DNA from: an uncultured Clostridia bacterium
GTDB taxonomy: Bacteria > Bacillota > Clostridia > Oscillospirales > Ruminococcaceae
DNA length: 13,123 nucleotides
Direction: 5' to 3'
Assembly: GCA_947631585.1 (NCBI GenBank)
Contig: CANRLY010000036.1
Location: 1 to 13,123 of the forward strand
Every line of letters starts with the position of its first letter. Positions within the stretch are counted from its first letter, which is position 1. Position numbers and translations under genes: made by a program. The notes under the pieces were generated by a model. That model was given only the letters and a program-made list of their open reading frames with translations. It did not search any database and was not told the DNA's origin. This document shows, piece after piece, positions 7,502 through 13,123 of this stretch.

Positions 7502-9865
7502 TCAGCCTAAGACTTTTTTTGCTATATCCACCGACTCTTTAGCGTCTTTTGAATAGAAATCCGCCCCTATCTTCATAGCGTAGTCGTAAGTGAGAACTGC
7601 TCCGCCGACCATTATCTTACAGTCCACATTGTTCTCATGCAGCAGCCGGATAGTCTCCTCCATGCTGGGAAGAGTAGTAGTCATCAGAGCTGAAAGCCCC
7701 ACCAGATGAACGTCATTTTCGATGGCGGCGTCCACCACACGCTGATAGTCAACGTCCCTGCCAAGGTCGATGACCTGATAGCCGTAATTTTCCAGCAGCA
7801 CCTTGACTATATTCTTTCCGATATCGTGAATATCCCCTTTTACGGTAGCAAGTATTATCTTTCCTTTGGAGACCTGTCCGCCGCCTTTTGAAGTCATGTG
7901 CTTCTTTATCACCTCAAAGCACGCCTGCGCCGCTCCTGCGGTCTGGATAAGCTGAGGAAGGAATATCCTGCCTTTCTCAAAATCCTCCCCTGCCTTGTCA
8001 AGGGCAGGTATCAGCATCTCGTTTACGATATCCATAGGGTCTGTGGTCTCCAGCAGTTTGGCGGTGACCTTCGCCCCTTCCGACCTTAGCCCATGCTCCA
8101 GCGCATAGCCCACGGTCATGTCCTTTGAAACTCCGCTGTCTGCGGCAGCCGCAGGTTTTTCTCCTCCGTAAGCCGAAATGTACTCGATAGAATTTTCATC
8201 ATAGGCGGCAAGAAGTCTGTACGCCCTGACCGCTCCGGTCATAGCGGCGGCGTTGGGGTTTATGATAGGCAGGTCAAGTCCGTTTGCCAGTGCGACCGAC
8301 AAAAACGTGCTGTTGATAAGTTCCCTGTTAGGCAGCCCGAAACTGATGTTTGAAACGCCCAGCACCGTTTTCAGTCCCAGTTCCGTCTTTACACGTCTCA
8401 GGGCGTTGACCGTTTCCATTACTCCCTTTTGTTCTGCTGAAGCCGTAAGCGTCAGGCAGTCGATGAAAATATCCCTTTTGGGTATCCCGATGGAAACAGC
8501 CCGTTCCATTATCCTTTTTGCAATTGCGAACCGTTCCTCTGCGGTCTTTGGTATGCCGTTTTCGTCCAGGGTAAGACCCACCACTGCCGCTCCGTATTTT
8601 TTCACCAGCGGCAGCACCGTACTGAGCGACTTTTCCTCGCCGTTCACCGAATTGACAATAGGTTTGCCGTTATATATCCTCAGTGCGCTTTCCAGCACCT
8701 CCGGCAGAGTCGAATCTATTTGCAGCGGAGCGTCGGTAACGCTTTGTATCGCTTTGACGGCGGTCACCATCATCTGCTTTTCGTCTATATCGGGAAGTCC
8801 CACGTTTACGTCCAGTATCTCAGCCCCTGCGGAAGTCTGTTCTATCGCCTGAGAAAGAATGTAATCTATATCCTTGTTTATAAGGGCGGCTTTGAAAACT
8901 TTCTTGCCGGTTGGATTTATCCTTTCGCCGATTATCCTCGGACGGTCAATGGCGACCGTCCTGCCGTAAGAGCAGACTGCCGCCGGTATCTCAGGAACGG
9001 GTCTTTGGTATTTTTCATTGCCTAGCAAGCCTGACAGCCTGCTTATGAACTCAGGGTCTGTTCCGCAGCAGCCGCCCAGTATCTTCACGCCCATTGCGGC
9101 AAGCTTTTTCATCTCCTGAGCAAACTGTTCTGCGGTCATATCGTAAAGATCGGTTTCCGGGTCGGGAAGTCCGGCGTTGGGTTTAGCTATGATAGGCAGA
9201 TTCGTCCACCTGGCGAACTCCCCCACTACCTCTGCCAGCCTGTCCGGACCAAGAGAGCAGTTCACGCCCACGGCGTCCACTCCCAGACCTTCCATAGTTA
9301 CAGCCATAGCGGAGACTTCGCAGCCGGTGAAAGTCCTGCCGTTTTCCTCAAAAGTCATAGTGCAGGCTATGGGCTTGCTGCTGTTTTCCCTTGCAGCAAG
9401 TACAGCGGCTTTCAGCTCGTAAAGGTCCGTCATCGTCTCAAAAACTATTATATCCGCTTTGCTGCCGGCGATCACCATCTCCCTGAACATATCGTAAGCT
9501 TCCTCAAAAGTCAGCGACCCTGCCGGTTCAAGCAGTTGCCCTATAGGACCTATGTCCAGCGCCACAAGCGTATCTTTGCCCTGAGCGGCTTTTTTAGCGA
9601 TACCAACTCCGGCTTTTATCAGCTGTTCCGCTGAAAACTCCGAGTCCGCCAGTTTATACCTGTTCGCCCCGAAAGTATTTGCGTAAACTATATCCGCTCC
9701 CGCCCGAATATAGGAGCTGTGTATCTCTTCTATCCACTCCGGACAGGTTATGTTCAGTTCCTCAGGAACAGCCCCCGGCTTCATGCCCTTTCTCTGGAGC
9801 ATAGTACCCATTGCGCCGTCCAGTATTATAAATTCCTTTTTATCCAGCAGTTGTTTAAATTCCAC
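7502..9865 (-). CDS. metH: Cobalamin-dependent methionine synthase, catalytic modules only
   Basis: Transfers the methyl group of 5-methyltetrahydrofolate via methylcobalamin to homocysteine, making methionine in the cytoplasm. About 787 aa. Domains: homocysteine-binding zinc barrel, residues 1-290, with LDGAMGTML at the start and zinc ligands C203 (GVNCSLGP), C266 and C267 (LGGCCGTDP); pterin-binding barrel from about 308 (IIGERINPTGKK, DVNVGLPD, QIDSTLPEVLESAL) to about 560; four-helix cap about 580-655; Rossmann cobalamin domain from about 668 with KGDIHDIGKN, where D678-x-H680-x-x-G683 gives the lower cobalt ligand. The protein ends there and lacks the C-terminal activation domain of about 340 residues found in E. 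coli MetH. The adjacent upstream gene supplies it. Start chosen at GTG 9865 because AGGTGA sits 5 nt upstream. An in-frame GTG at 9874 (three residues longer) has no good Shine-Dalgarno. The start overlaps the previous gene by 11 nt, so translation is probably coupled. Confidence 0.96.
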   Translation of the reverse strand: MEFKQLLDKKEFIILDGAMGTMLQRKGMKPGAVPEELNITCPEWIEEIHSSYIRAGADIVYANTFGANRYKLADSEFSAEQLIKAGVGIAKKAAQGKDTLVALDIGPIGQLLEPAGSLTFEEAYDMFREMVIAGSKADIIVFETMTDLYELKAAVLAARENSSKPIACTMTFEENGRTFTGCEVSAMAVTMEGLGVDAVGVNCSLGPDRLAEVVGEFARWTNLPIIAKPNAGLPDPETDLYDMTAEQFAQEMKKLAAMGVKILGGCCGTDPEFISRLSGLLGNEKYQRPVPEIPAAVCSYGRTVAIDRPRIIGERINPTGKKVFKAALINKDIDYILSQAIEQTSAGAEILDVNVGLPDIDEKQMMVTAVKAIQSVTDAPLQIDSTLPEVLESALRIYNGKPIVNSVNGEEKSLSTVLPLVKKYGAAVVGLTLDENGIPKTAEERFAIAKRIMERAVSIGIPKRDIFIDCLTLTASAEQKGVMETVNALRRVKTELGLKTVLGVSNISFGLPNRELINSTFLSVALANGLDLPIINPNAAAMTGAVRAYRLLAAYDENSIEYISAYGGEKPAAAADSGVSKDMTVGYALEHGLRSEGAKVTAKLLETTDPMDIVNEMLIPALDKAGEDFEKGRIFLPQLIQTAGAAQACFEVIKKHMTSKGGGQVSKGKIILATVKGDIHDIGKNIVKVLLENYGYQVIDLGRDVDYQRVVDAAIENDVHLVGLSALMTTTLPSMEETIRLLHENNVDCKIMVGGAVLTYDYAMKIGADFYSKDAKESVDIAKKVLG

Positions 9866-10526
9866 ATCTTTCACCTGTTTTTCTGAATTTGCAGCTGTCT
9901 TTCATATTGCAGCTTTCGCAGTCGGAGCGTTTTTTGTCCAGCGGACTGTCTGAAATGCCAAACACCGCAGTTACGGATTTAGTCGGCGTCATCATGAACG
10001 AATCGCTCACGCTTACTCCTATGCGCTTTTGTGCATTCAGCACCGTAAGAAACTTTTTCTGGCTCTCTATGGGAAGATCGCCGTAGCCGCAGGAAAACCG
10101 CCATGTGCAGTAGCCGCCTGTCTGAGAAGCTATCTCCTGCTGCGCCGCATTGCAGACCTGTTCCACCGCCGCAGAAGCAAGGCTGTCCATCACATAAGCC
10201 AGAGTCATGTTCCTTATCTGGTTTATCCTGATAAGCCTGTCCGCACCGCCTGAAATGGTACAAGCCATAAGCGCAGCCCTGCGGCAGCCTTCCAGATGGA
10301 CGGCGATATCCTTTCCCTCCAGGAAAAGTTCGCAGTCTTTCAGGCTGACCCCTTGCGCACCTATATTTTCCACATCGAATATCCTGTAAACATACTTAGG
10401 TTCTATCACCCTGAGCAGCTGTTCTTCCGCCTGGTCAAGCAGAGCGGTCATAGCGCTGTCAGGAGCGTTTCCCCGGTATCCCATATAACGCAGGGCTTCT
10501 TCCCTGCATAATTTTTCCAGCCGCAT
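9855..10526 (-). CDS. Stand-alone methionine synthase activation-domain protein
   Basis: A 223-aa protein of the vitamin B12-dependent methionine synthase activation family. In full-length MetH this domain binds S-adenosylmethionine and lets the oxidised cob(II)alamin be reductively remethylated. Here it is a separate protein beside a MetH that lacks it. Seen: YRIFDVE near 47-53, ACTISGGADRLIR (88-100), and RFSCGYGDLP (143-152), which keeps the R-x3-G-Y signature (R143, G147, Y148) of the SAM site. The tail has a cysteine cluster C203-x2-C206 and C212 typical of the free-standing form. The residue before GY is Cys146, where I expect Pro. ATG 10526 is preferred: the protein begins MRLEKLCREEALRYMGY, lies 22 nt after the kinase stop and follows an AAGGG. 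A start at 10577 would add 17 basic residues translated from the kinase tail and is less likely. It overlaps metH by 11 nt. Confidence 0.9.
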   Translation of the reverse strand: MRLEKLCREEALRYMGYRGNAPDSAMTALLDQAEEQLLRVIEPKYVYRIFDVENIGAQGVSLKDCELFLEGKDIAVHLEGCRRAALMACTISGGADRLIRINQIRNMTLAYVMDSLASAAVEQVCNAAQQEIASQTGGYCTWRFSCGYGDLPIESQKKFLTVLNAQKRIGVSVSDSFMMTPTKSVTAVFGISDSPLDKKRSDCESCNMKDSCKFRKTGERCGI

Positions 10527-10548
10527 CTGAGACCAACCCTTTCCTATG

Positions 10549-12051
10549 CTATTTGACCGGCTTTTTCTCCGTCTCAATTTCCGGGTCGTCCGCCACAGCC
10601 ACCTCGAACCAGAAAGTTGAGCCTTTTCCCTCTTCGCTCATAACTCCAAACGGGAAACCGTGCTTTTTTAGTATCTCTTTCACGATGGAAAGTCCCAGAC
10701 CTGTGCCGACCTTATCACGCTTATGGCGTTCGTCACGGTAGTACCTGTCAAAGATAAGCGGCAGCTTTTCCTTGGCGATGCCGTCTCCGTCGTCGGAAAC
10801 TTCTATCCTCACAGACTTATCCTTATTGATCTGACGTATAACTATTTTCTTGCCCTCGCCGCAGTAGTTCACCGCATTATTGACAAGATTGTATATCACC
10901 TGGTCAAGCTTTGCCGTGTCCGCGCGACAGATCATATCCTCATCTGGAACGAACGTGATATCGTAGCCGTCCCGCTCCACCAGAAGTCTGTACCTCTGCA
11001 TTACCTCGTGCATTTTTTCGTGAACGGAAAAGTCTGCAAGCTCCAGTTCCAGGTTGCCGCTTTCCAGTTTGGAGAGTTCCAGCAGAGAGCTTACCAGCGC
11101 AGACAGCCTGTCTATCTCATCTATAATTATATTAATATGCTTTTGGCGTTTTTCCGGATTCTCGCCGGAGAGGTCTCTTATCATTTCAGCGTAGGACTTT
11201 ATTATTGTCAGCGGAGTGCGCAGGTCGTGGGAGATATTTGCAATAAGATCCTTTCTCAGGTCGGAGACCTTCGATATCTCTTTTCTTGCCTTATTAAGAA
11301 CATCAGCCAGTTCGTGGACTTCCTGGTAGCCCTCGCTTTTGAACTCGGTGGCAAAGTCCCCCTCTGCGAAGCTCTTGGCGGTCTTGGTAATATCTGCGAT
11401 AGGCTGGGAGAGCTTTTTTGAAATAAACAGCGTAATGATAAACGCCAGCTCGAAAAGGATTATCGTGATATAGACCAGCTGCTGCTTGATTATTGCGGAA
11501 GTAGAATCCAGAAGCTCGGTGGTGGATTCTATGAAAAGGTACTTTTCCATTCCTTTGAACTTGAATTTTGAGACATGGAAAAACTCCTGAGACTGAAACT
11601 GTTCGTTGTCGTACACCTTGGTGATAGTGTCGGTATTCCCCGAATCAAGGTCAGATTTCAGGCTGTAAATAAAAATTGAAAAGTTGGTCTTAATATCCTT
11701 TTCAAAAAACGAAAAGCTTCCCAGCGTGTTCTCGAACATTTCAACATTGCCGTTTTCGTCAGTGATGACCATGCAGACGTTGTTTTTAAAGGAAAGTTCC
11801 CGGACTGAATGTTCCAGGCTCTGGAGGTTATCGCTCTTTGCGCTGAGAGATATATTATCAGAAATAGTGTCAAGGTCTCTTGCTTTCATGGACGAGTAGT
11901 AAGTATCCAGCATTATATACTGGAAAAACCACAGCAGCACCAAAATTGCAAAAGTAAACACAATAAAGCTCACCCAGATGTAGCTTCTCAGGGTGGCACG
12001 TCTTTTTTCCGATTTGTTTTTCTGATGTTTTTTCCGGTCAGATCTTTTCAA
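10549..12051 (-). CDS. Membrane sensor histidine kinase, HAMP type
   Basis: Sensor of the two-component pair with the overlapping regulator gene, 500 aa. Order: a strongly basic cytoplasmic start (residues 1-22), TM1 about 24-46, an extracytoplasmic domain about 47-188, TM2 about 192-211, HAMP about 212-262, then the kinase core. The phospho-accepting histidine is H275 in ISHDLRTPLT, the N box is around N388-N392 (YNLVNNAVNY), the G1 box is DDGDGI (420-425), the F box is around IFDRYYR, and the G2 box is GTGLGLSIV (449-457). All are intact, so it should be an active kinase. The external domain has a VCMVITDENGNVEMF segment reminiscent of extracellular PAS/Cache folds; its ligand is unknown. 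The start is TTG 12051, the only plausible initiator before TM1 since an in-frame stop lies seven codons upstream. It overlaps the regulator by 14 nt. The family (BaeS/ResE-like class) is clear, the stimulus is not. Confidence 0.93.
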   Translation of the reverse strand: MKRSDRKKHQKNKSEKRRATLRSYIWVSFIVFTFAILVLLWFFQYIMLDTYYSSMKARDLDTISDNISLSAKSDNLQSLEHSVRELSFKNNVCMVITDENGNVEMFENTLGSFSFFEKDIKTNFSIFIYSLKSDLDSGNTDTITKVYDNEQFQSQEFFHVSKFKFKGMEKYLFIESTTELLDSTSAIIKQQLVYITIILFELAFIITLFISKKLSQPIADITKTAKSFAEGDFATEFKSEGYQEVHELADVLNKARKEISKVSDLRKDLIANISHDLRTPLTIIKSYAEMIRDLSGENPEKRQKHINIIIDEIDRLSALVSSLLELSKLESGNLELELADFSVHEKMHEVMQRYRLLVERDGYDITFVPDEDMICRADTAKLDQVIYNLVNNAVNYCGEGKKIVIRQINKDKSVRIEVSDDGDGIAKEKLPLIFDRYYRDERHKRDKVGTGLGLSIVKEILKKHGFPFGVMSEEGKGSTFWFEVAVADDPEIETEKKPVK

Positions 12052-12706
12052 ACTTATACCCCATTCCTCTCAGGGTTATGATAAGATTGCGGTATTCGCC
12101 CAGACTGTTTCTGAGCATTTTTATGTGGGTATCGACTGTGCGGTCGTCTCCGTAAAAATCAAATCCCCACACTTCCTCCAGCAGTTTTTCTCTTGAAAGA
12201 GCTATGTTCATATTTTTCACAAGGTAAAACAGCAGGTCGTACTCTTTCGGGGTCATCTGAACACGTTTGCCGTCTATAGTGACCTCCCTTGCGGTCATGT
12301 TTATGACCAGTCCCCGATAGGTGACTATTTCCTCGGCGCTGCTGCCGGACGACCTTGCCAGCACTGCTCTTATCCTGGCAAGAAGTTCTTTTGCGGAAAA
12401 CGGTTTTACCACATAGTCATCTATGCCCAGTTCAAACCCGAACAGTTTGTCGTACTCCTCGCCTCTTGCCGACAGCATTATGATCGGGGTCTTTTTGGTT
12501 TTTCTGATTTCCCGACAAGCGGAAAAGCCGTCCAGTTTAGGCATCATTATGTCCATCACGATAATATCGAAGTCGCTCCTGCGTACCTTTTCAACAGCGT
12601 CCATGCCGTCCTGAGCCTCCTCGACCTCATATCCGTCAAACTCGGCGTACTCTCTCACGACCGCCCTTATTTTTTCCTCATCGTCAACAATCAACAGTCT
12701 TGGCAT
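12038..12706 (-). CDS. OmpR/PhoB-family response regulator
   Basis: DNA-binding partner of the kinase, 222 aa, normal length for the family. Receiver domain residues 3-115: acidic pair D8-D9 (LLIVDDEE), phosphorylation site D52 in VMDIMMPKLDG, switch residue S79 (MLSARG) and K101 (VKPFSAKEL). After a short linker comes the winged-helix domain, about 127-221, with LTPKEYDLL-like MTPKEYDLLFYL (151-162), SREKLLEEVWG (171-181), RTVDTHIKMLR (189-199) and a terminal RGMGYKFE. The ATG at 12706 is chosen because GGAGGT (12712-12717) lies 5 nt upstream and the protein then begins MPRLLIVDDEE. The frame is open further upstream, to about 12781, but that extension crosses the leader and lacks a ribosome binding site. 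First gene of the proposed operon RR-HK-activation protein-metH. The exact regulon cannot be read from sequence. Confidence 0.95.
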   Translation of the reverse strand: MPRLLIVDDEEKIRAVVREYAEFDGYEVEEAQDGMDAVEKVRRSDFDIIVMDIMMPKLDGFSACREIRKTKKTPIIMLSARGEEYDKLFGFELGIDDYVVKPFSAKELLARIRAVLARSSGSSAEEIVTYRGLVINMTAREVTIDGKRVQMTPKEYDLLFYLVKNMNIALSREKLLEEVWGFDFYGDDRTVDTHIKMLRNSLGEYRNLIITLRGMGYKFEKI

Positions 12707-12740
12707 AATAAACCTCCGCATTTTACAAAATTCTGCATTT

Positions 12741-12773
12741 ATTTTAAAACGTCTATGTGAAAACAAAGTGAAA
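12741..12773 (-). promoter_or_regulatory. 11-bp direct repeat with a possible second -10 box
   Basis: Two copies of TTTCAC (minus strand; GTGAAA on plus at 12757-12762 and 12768-12773) are exactly 11 bp apart, one helical turn. Ten bases after the inner copy lies TAAAAT (12741-12746), a possible -10, and no good -35 sits at the normal distance. This is the geometry of PhoB/PhoP-type activator boxes, where the repeats replace the -35. It could be an autoregulatory site for the adjacent OmpR-type regulator. With only two six-base copies the case is suggestive. Confidence 0.4.
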
Positions 12774-12802
12774 GCAAGCAAAAATTTTTTATATATAAGT
12801 TT

Positions 12803-12831
12803 ATTGTACCATATTTATTCAAAGATTACAA
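12803..12831 (-). promoter_or_regulatory. Sigma-A-type promoter for the response regulator operon
   Basis: Minus strand -35 TTGTAA (12826-12831), 17-bp spacer, -10 TACAAT (12803-12808) with TGG in front (extended -10). Transcription would start near 12796, leaving a leader of about 90 nt, A/T rich, before the ATG at 12706. It lies directly after the terminator of the upstream gene, so the operon has its own start. The 9-base string TGGTACAAT is identical to that of the addB promoter. Confidence 0.75.
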
Positions 12832-12840
12832 TACAAACAC

Positions 12841-12871
12841 AAAAAAAGCTGCGGGCTTTCGTCCGCAGCTT
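12841..12871 (-). terminator. Rho-independent terminator of the upstream gene
   Basis: Minus-strand stem AAGCTGCGG (12863-12871) with CCGCAGCTT (12846-12854), 9 bp and G/C rich, an 8-nt loop (12855-12862), and a run of seven T at 12841-12847 that partly overlaps the stem. It lies 15 nt after the stop codon of the partial gene and just before the regulator promoter, separating the two transcription units. Confidence 0.88.
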
Positions 12872-12886
12872 ATGTAAGCGCTTTAA

Positions 12887-13123
12887 TTATTCAACAGTAA
12901 AAACCGACTCGCCTGCATCGTTCAAAAAGTCAAGAGCAGCAATGTAGAAGTCTACATCGTGGGAAACGCCCCAGGTCATGAAAGTAACATAGTTAGTTTC
13001 AAAATCCTTGTTGAACTGGCTCTTGTCAGCAGGGAGAAGAGGACTTGCAGACAGTTCCAATACGCCCCAATCAACATACTCTCTGTCAGGATAGCCTTCC
13101 AAAGACCATTCAGTCAGGTTACC
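12887..13123 (-). CDS. C-terminal part of an unrecognised protein (5' end outside the window)
   Basis: The frame is open from the window edge to a TAA at 12887, giving 78 residues. It is acidic and rich in aromatic residues (several W, Y and F), with segments such as EYVDWGVLELSASPLL, YVTFMTWGVSHDVDFY and a tail AGESVFTVE. Alternating hydrophobic and polar residues suggest beta strands, and no membrane segment is visible. No start codon with a ribosome binding site lies inside, so the gene begins beyond 13123. It is followed by a strong terminator, which supports a real gene ending here. I do not recognise a family and cannot say whether it is secreted, because the N-terminus is missing. Confidence 0.7.
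   Translation of the reverse strand, partial: GNLTEWSLEGYPDREYVDWGVLELSASPLLPADKSQFNKDFETNYVTFMTWGVSHDVDFYIAALDFLNDAGESVFTVE

Noticed and set aside
8253..8852. Plus-strand open frame (199 codons) opposite metH, rich in Ser
   Set aside because: Ser-rich antisense translation of a well-conserved pterin-binding domain; a typical shadow.
10527..10577. 17-residue upstream extension of the activation protein
   Set aside because: It overlaps the kinase C-terminus in another frame and adds a basic segment not expected in the family; ATG 10526 fits the domain start.
10723..11421. Long plus-strand open frame (232 codons) opposite the kinase gene
   Set aside because: It mirrors the kinase coding frame, has no ribosome binding site or recognisable protein, and the opposite strand carries intact kinase motifs.
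12707..12781. 25-residue N-terminal extension of the response regulator
   Set aside because: It would cover the leader and the direct repeat and has no ribosome binding site, while ATG 12706 has GGAGGT at ideal distance and the canonical receiver start.
1..13123. CRISPR array, mobile element, tRNA or rRNA
   Set aside because: No regularly spaced repeats, transposase or integrase motifs, terminal inverted repeats, or RNA gene signatures were seen; coding sequence fills almost all of the window.

Overview
All genes in this window read on the minus strand. Gene content, moderate G+C, strong GGAGG ribosome binding sites and vegetative promoters with TACAAT -10 boxes point to a Gram-positive Firmicute (Bacillota), most likely a clostridial gut or rumen type such as Ruminococcus/Oscillospiraceae. 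The genus is inference from protein style only. The sequence looks like ordinary core chromosome. I see no insertion sequence, phage gene, CRISPR array, tRNA or rRNA, and no stretch over 300 bases without a gene.

In the direction of transcription (high to low coordinates) the layout is as follows. (1) The C-terminal 78 codons of an unrecognised protein (12887-13123) close with a clear intrinsic terminator (12841-12871). (2) A two-promoter region (about 12741-12831) carries an 11-bp-period direct repeat. (3) A compact run of four genes follows: OmpR-type response regulator, membrane histidine kinase, a stand-alone methionine synthase activation protein, and a cobalamin-dependent methionine synthase (metH) that lacks its own activation domain. 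Start and stop codons overlap or lie about 20 nt apart, so these are probably one operon. (4) A short exported ORF (7172-7417) has its Shine-Dalgarno inside a strong hairpin. (5) A new promoter with an extended -10 element (7127-7155) drives addB and addA, the two subunits of the AddAB helicase-nuclease. addA runs off the window edge, apparently only a few residues before its natural end.

Functionally, the methionine synthase is split. MetH carries the homocysteine, methyltetrahydrofolate, cap and cobalamin modules, and the 223-aa neighbour supplies the S-adenosylmethionine-dependent reactivation module. Coupling these to a two-component pair suggests, but does not prove, that the kinase's signal affects methionine/B12 metabolism. 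AddAB resects double-strand breaks for recombination. Here AddA has intact helicase and nuclease motifs, while AddB keeps its nuclease and iron-sulphur cysteines but has a damaged nucleotide-binding loop.

I did not find an unmistakably new system. The best leads are the hairpin that hides the ribosome binding site of the small exported ORF, the degenerate AddB P-loop, the two-component/methionine synthase operon, and the direct repeat in the response regulator leader.
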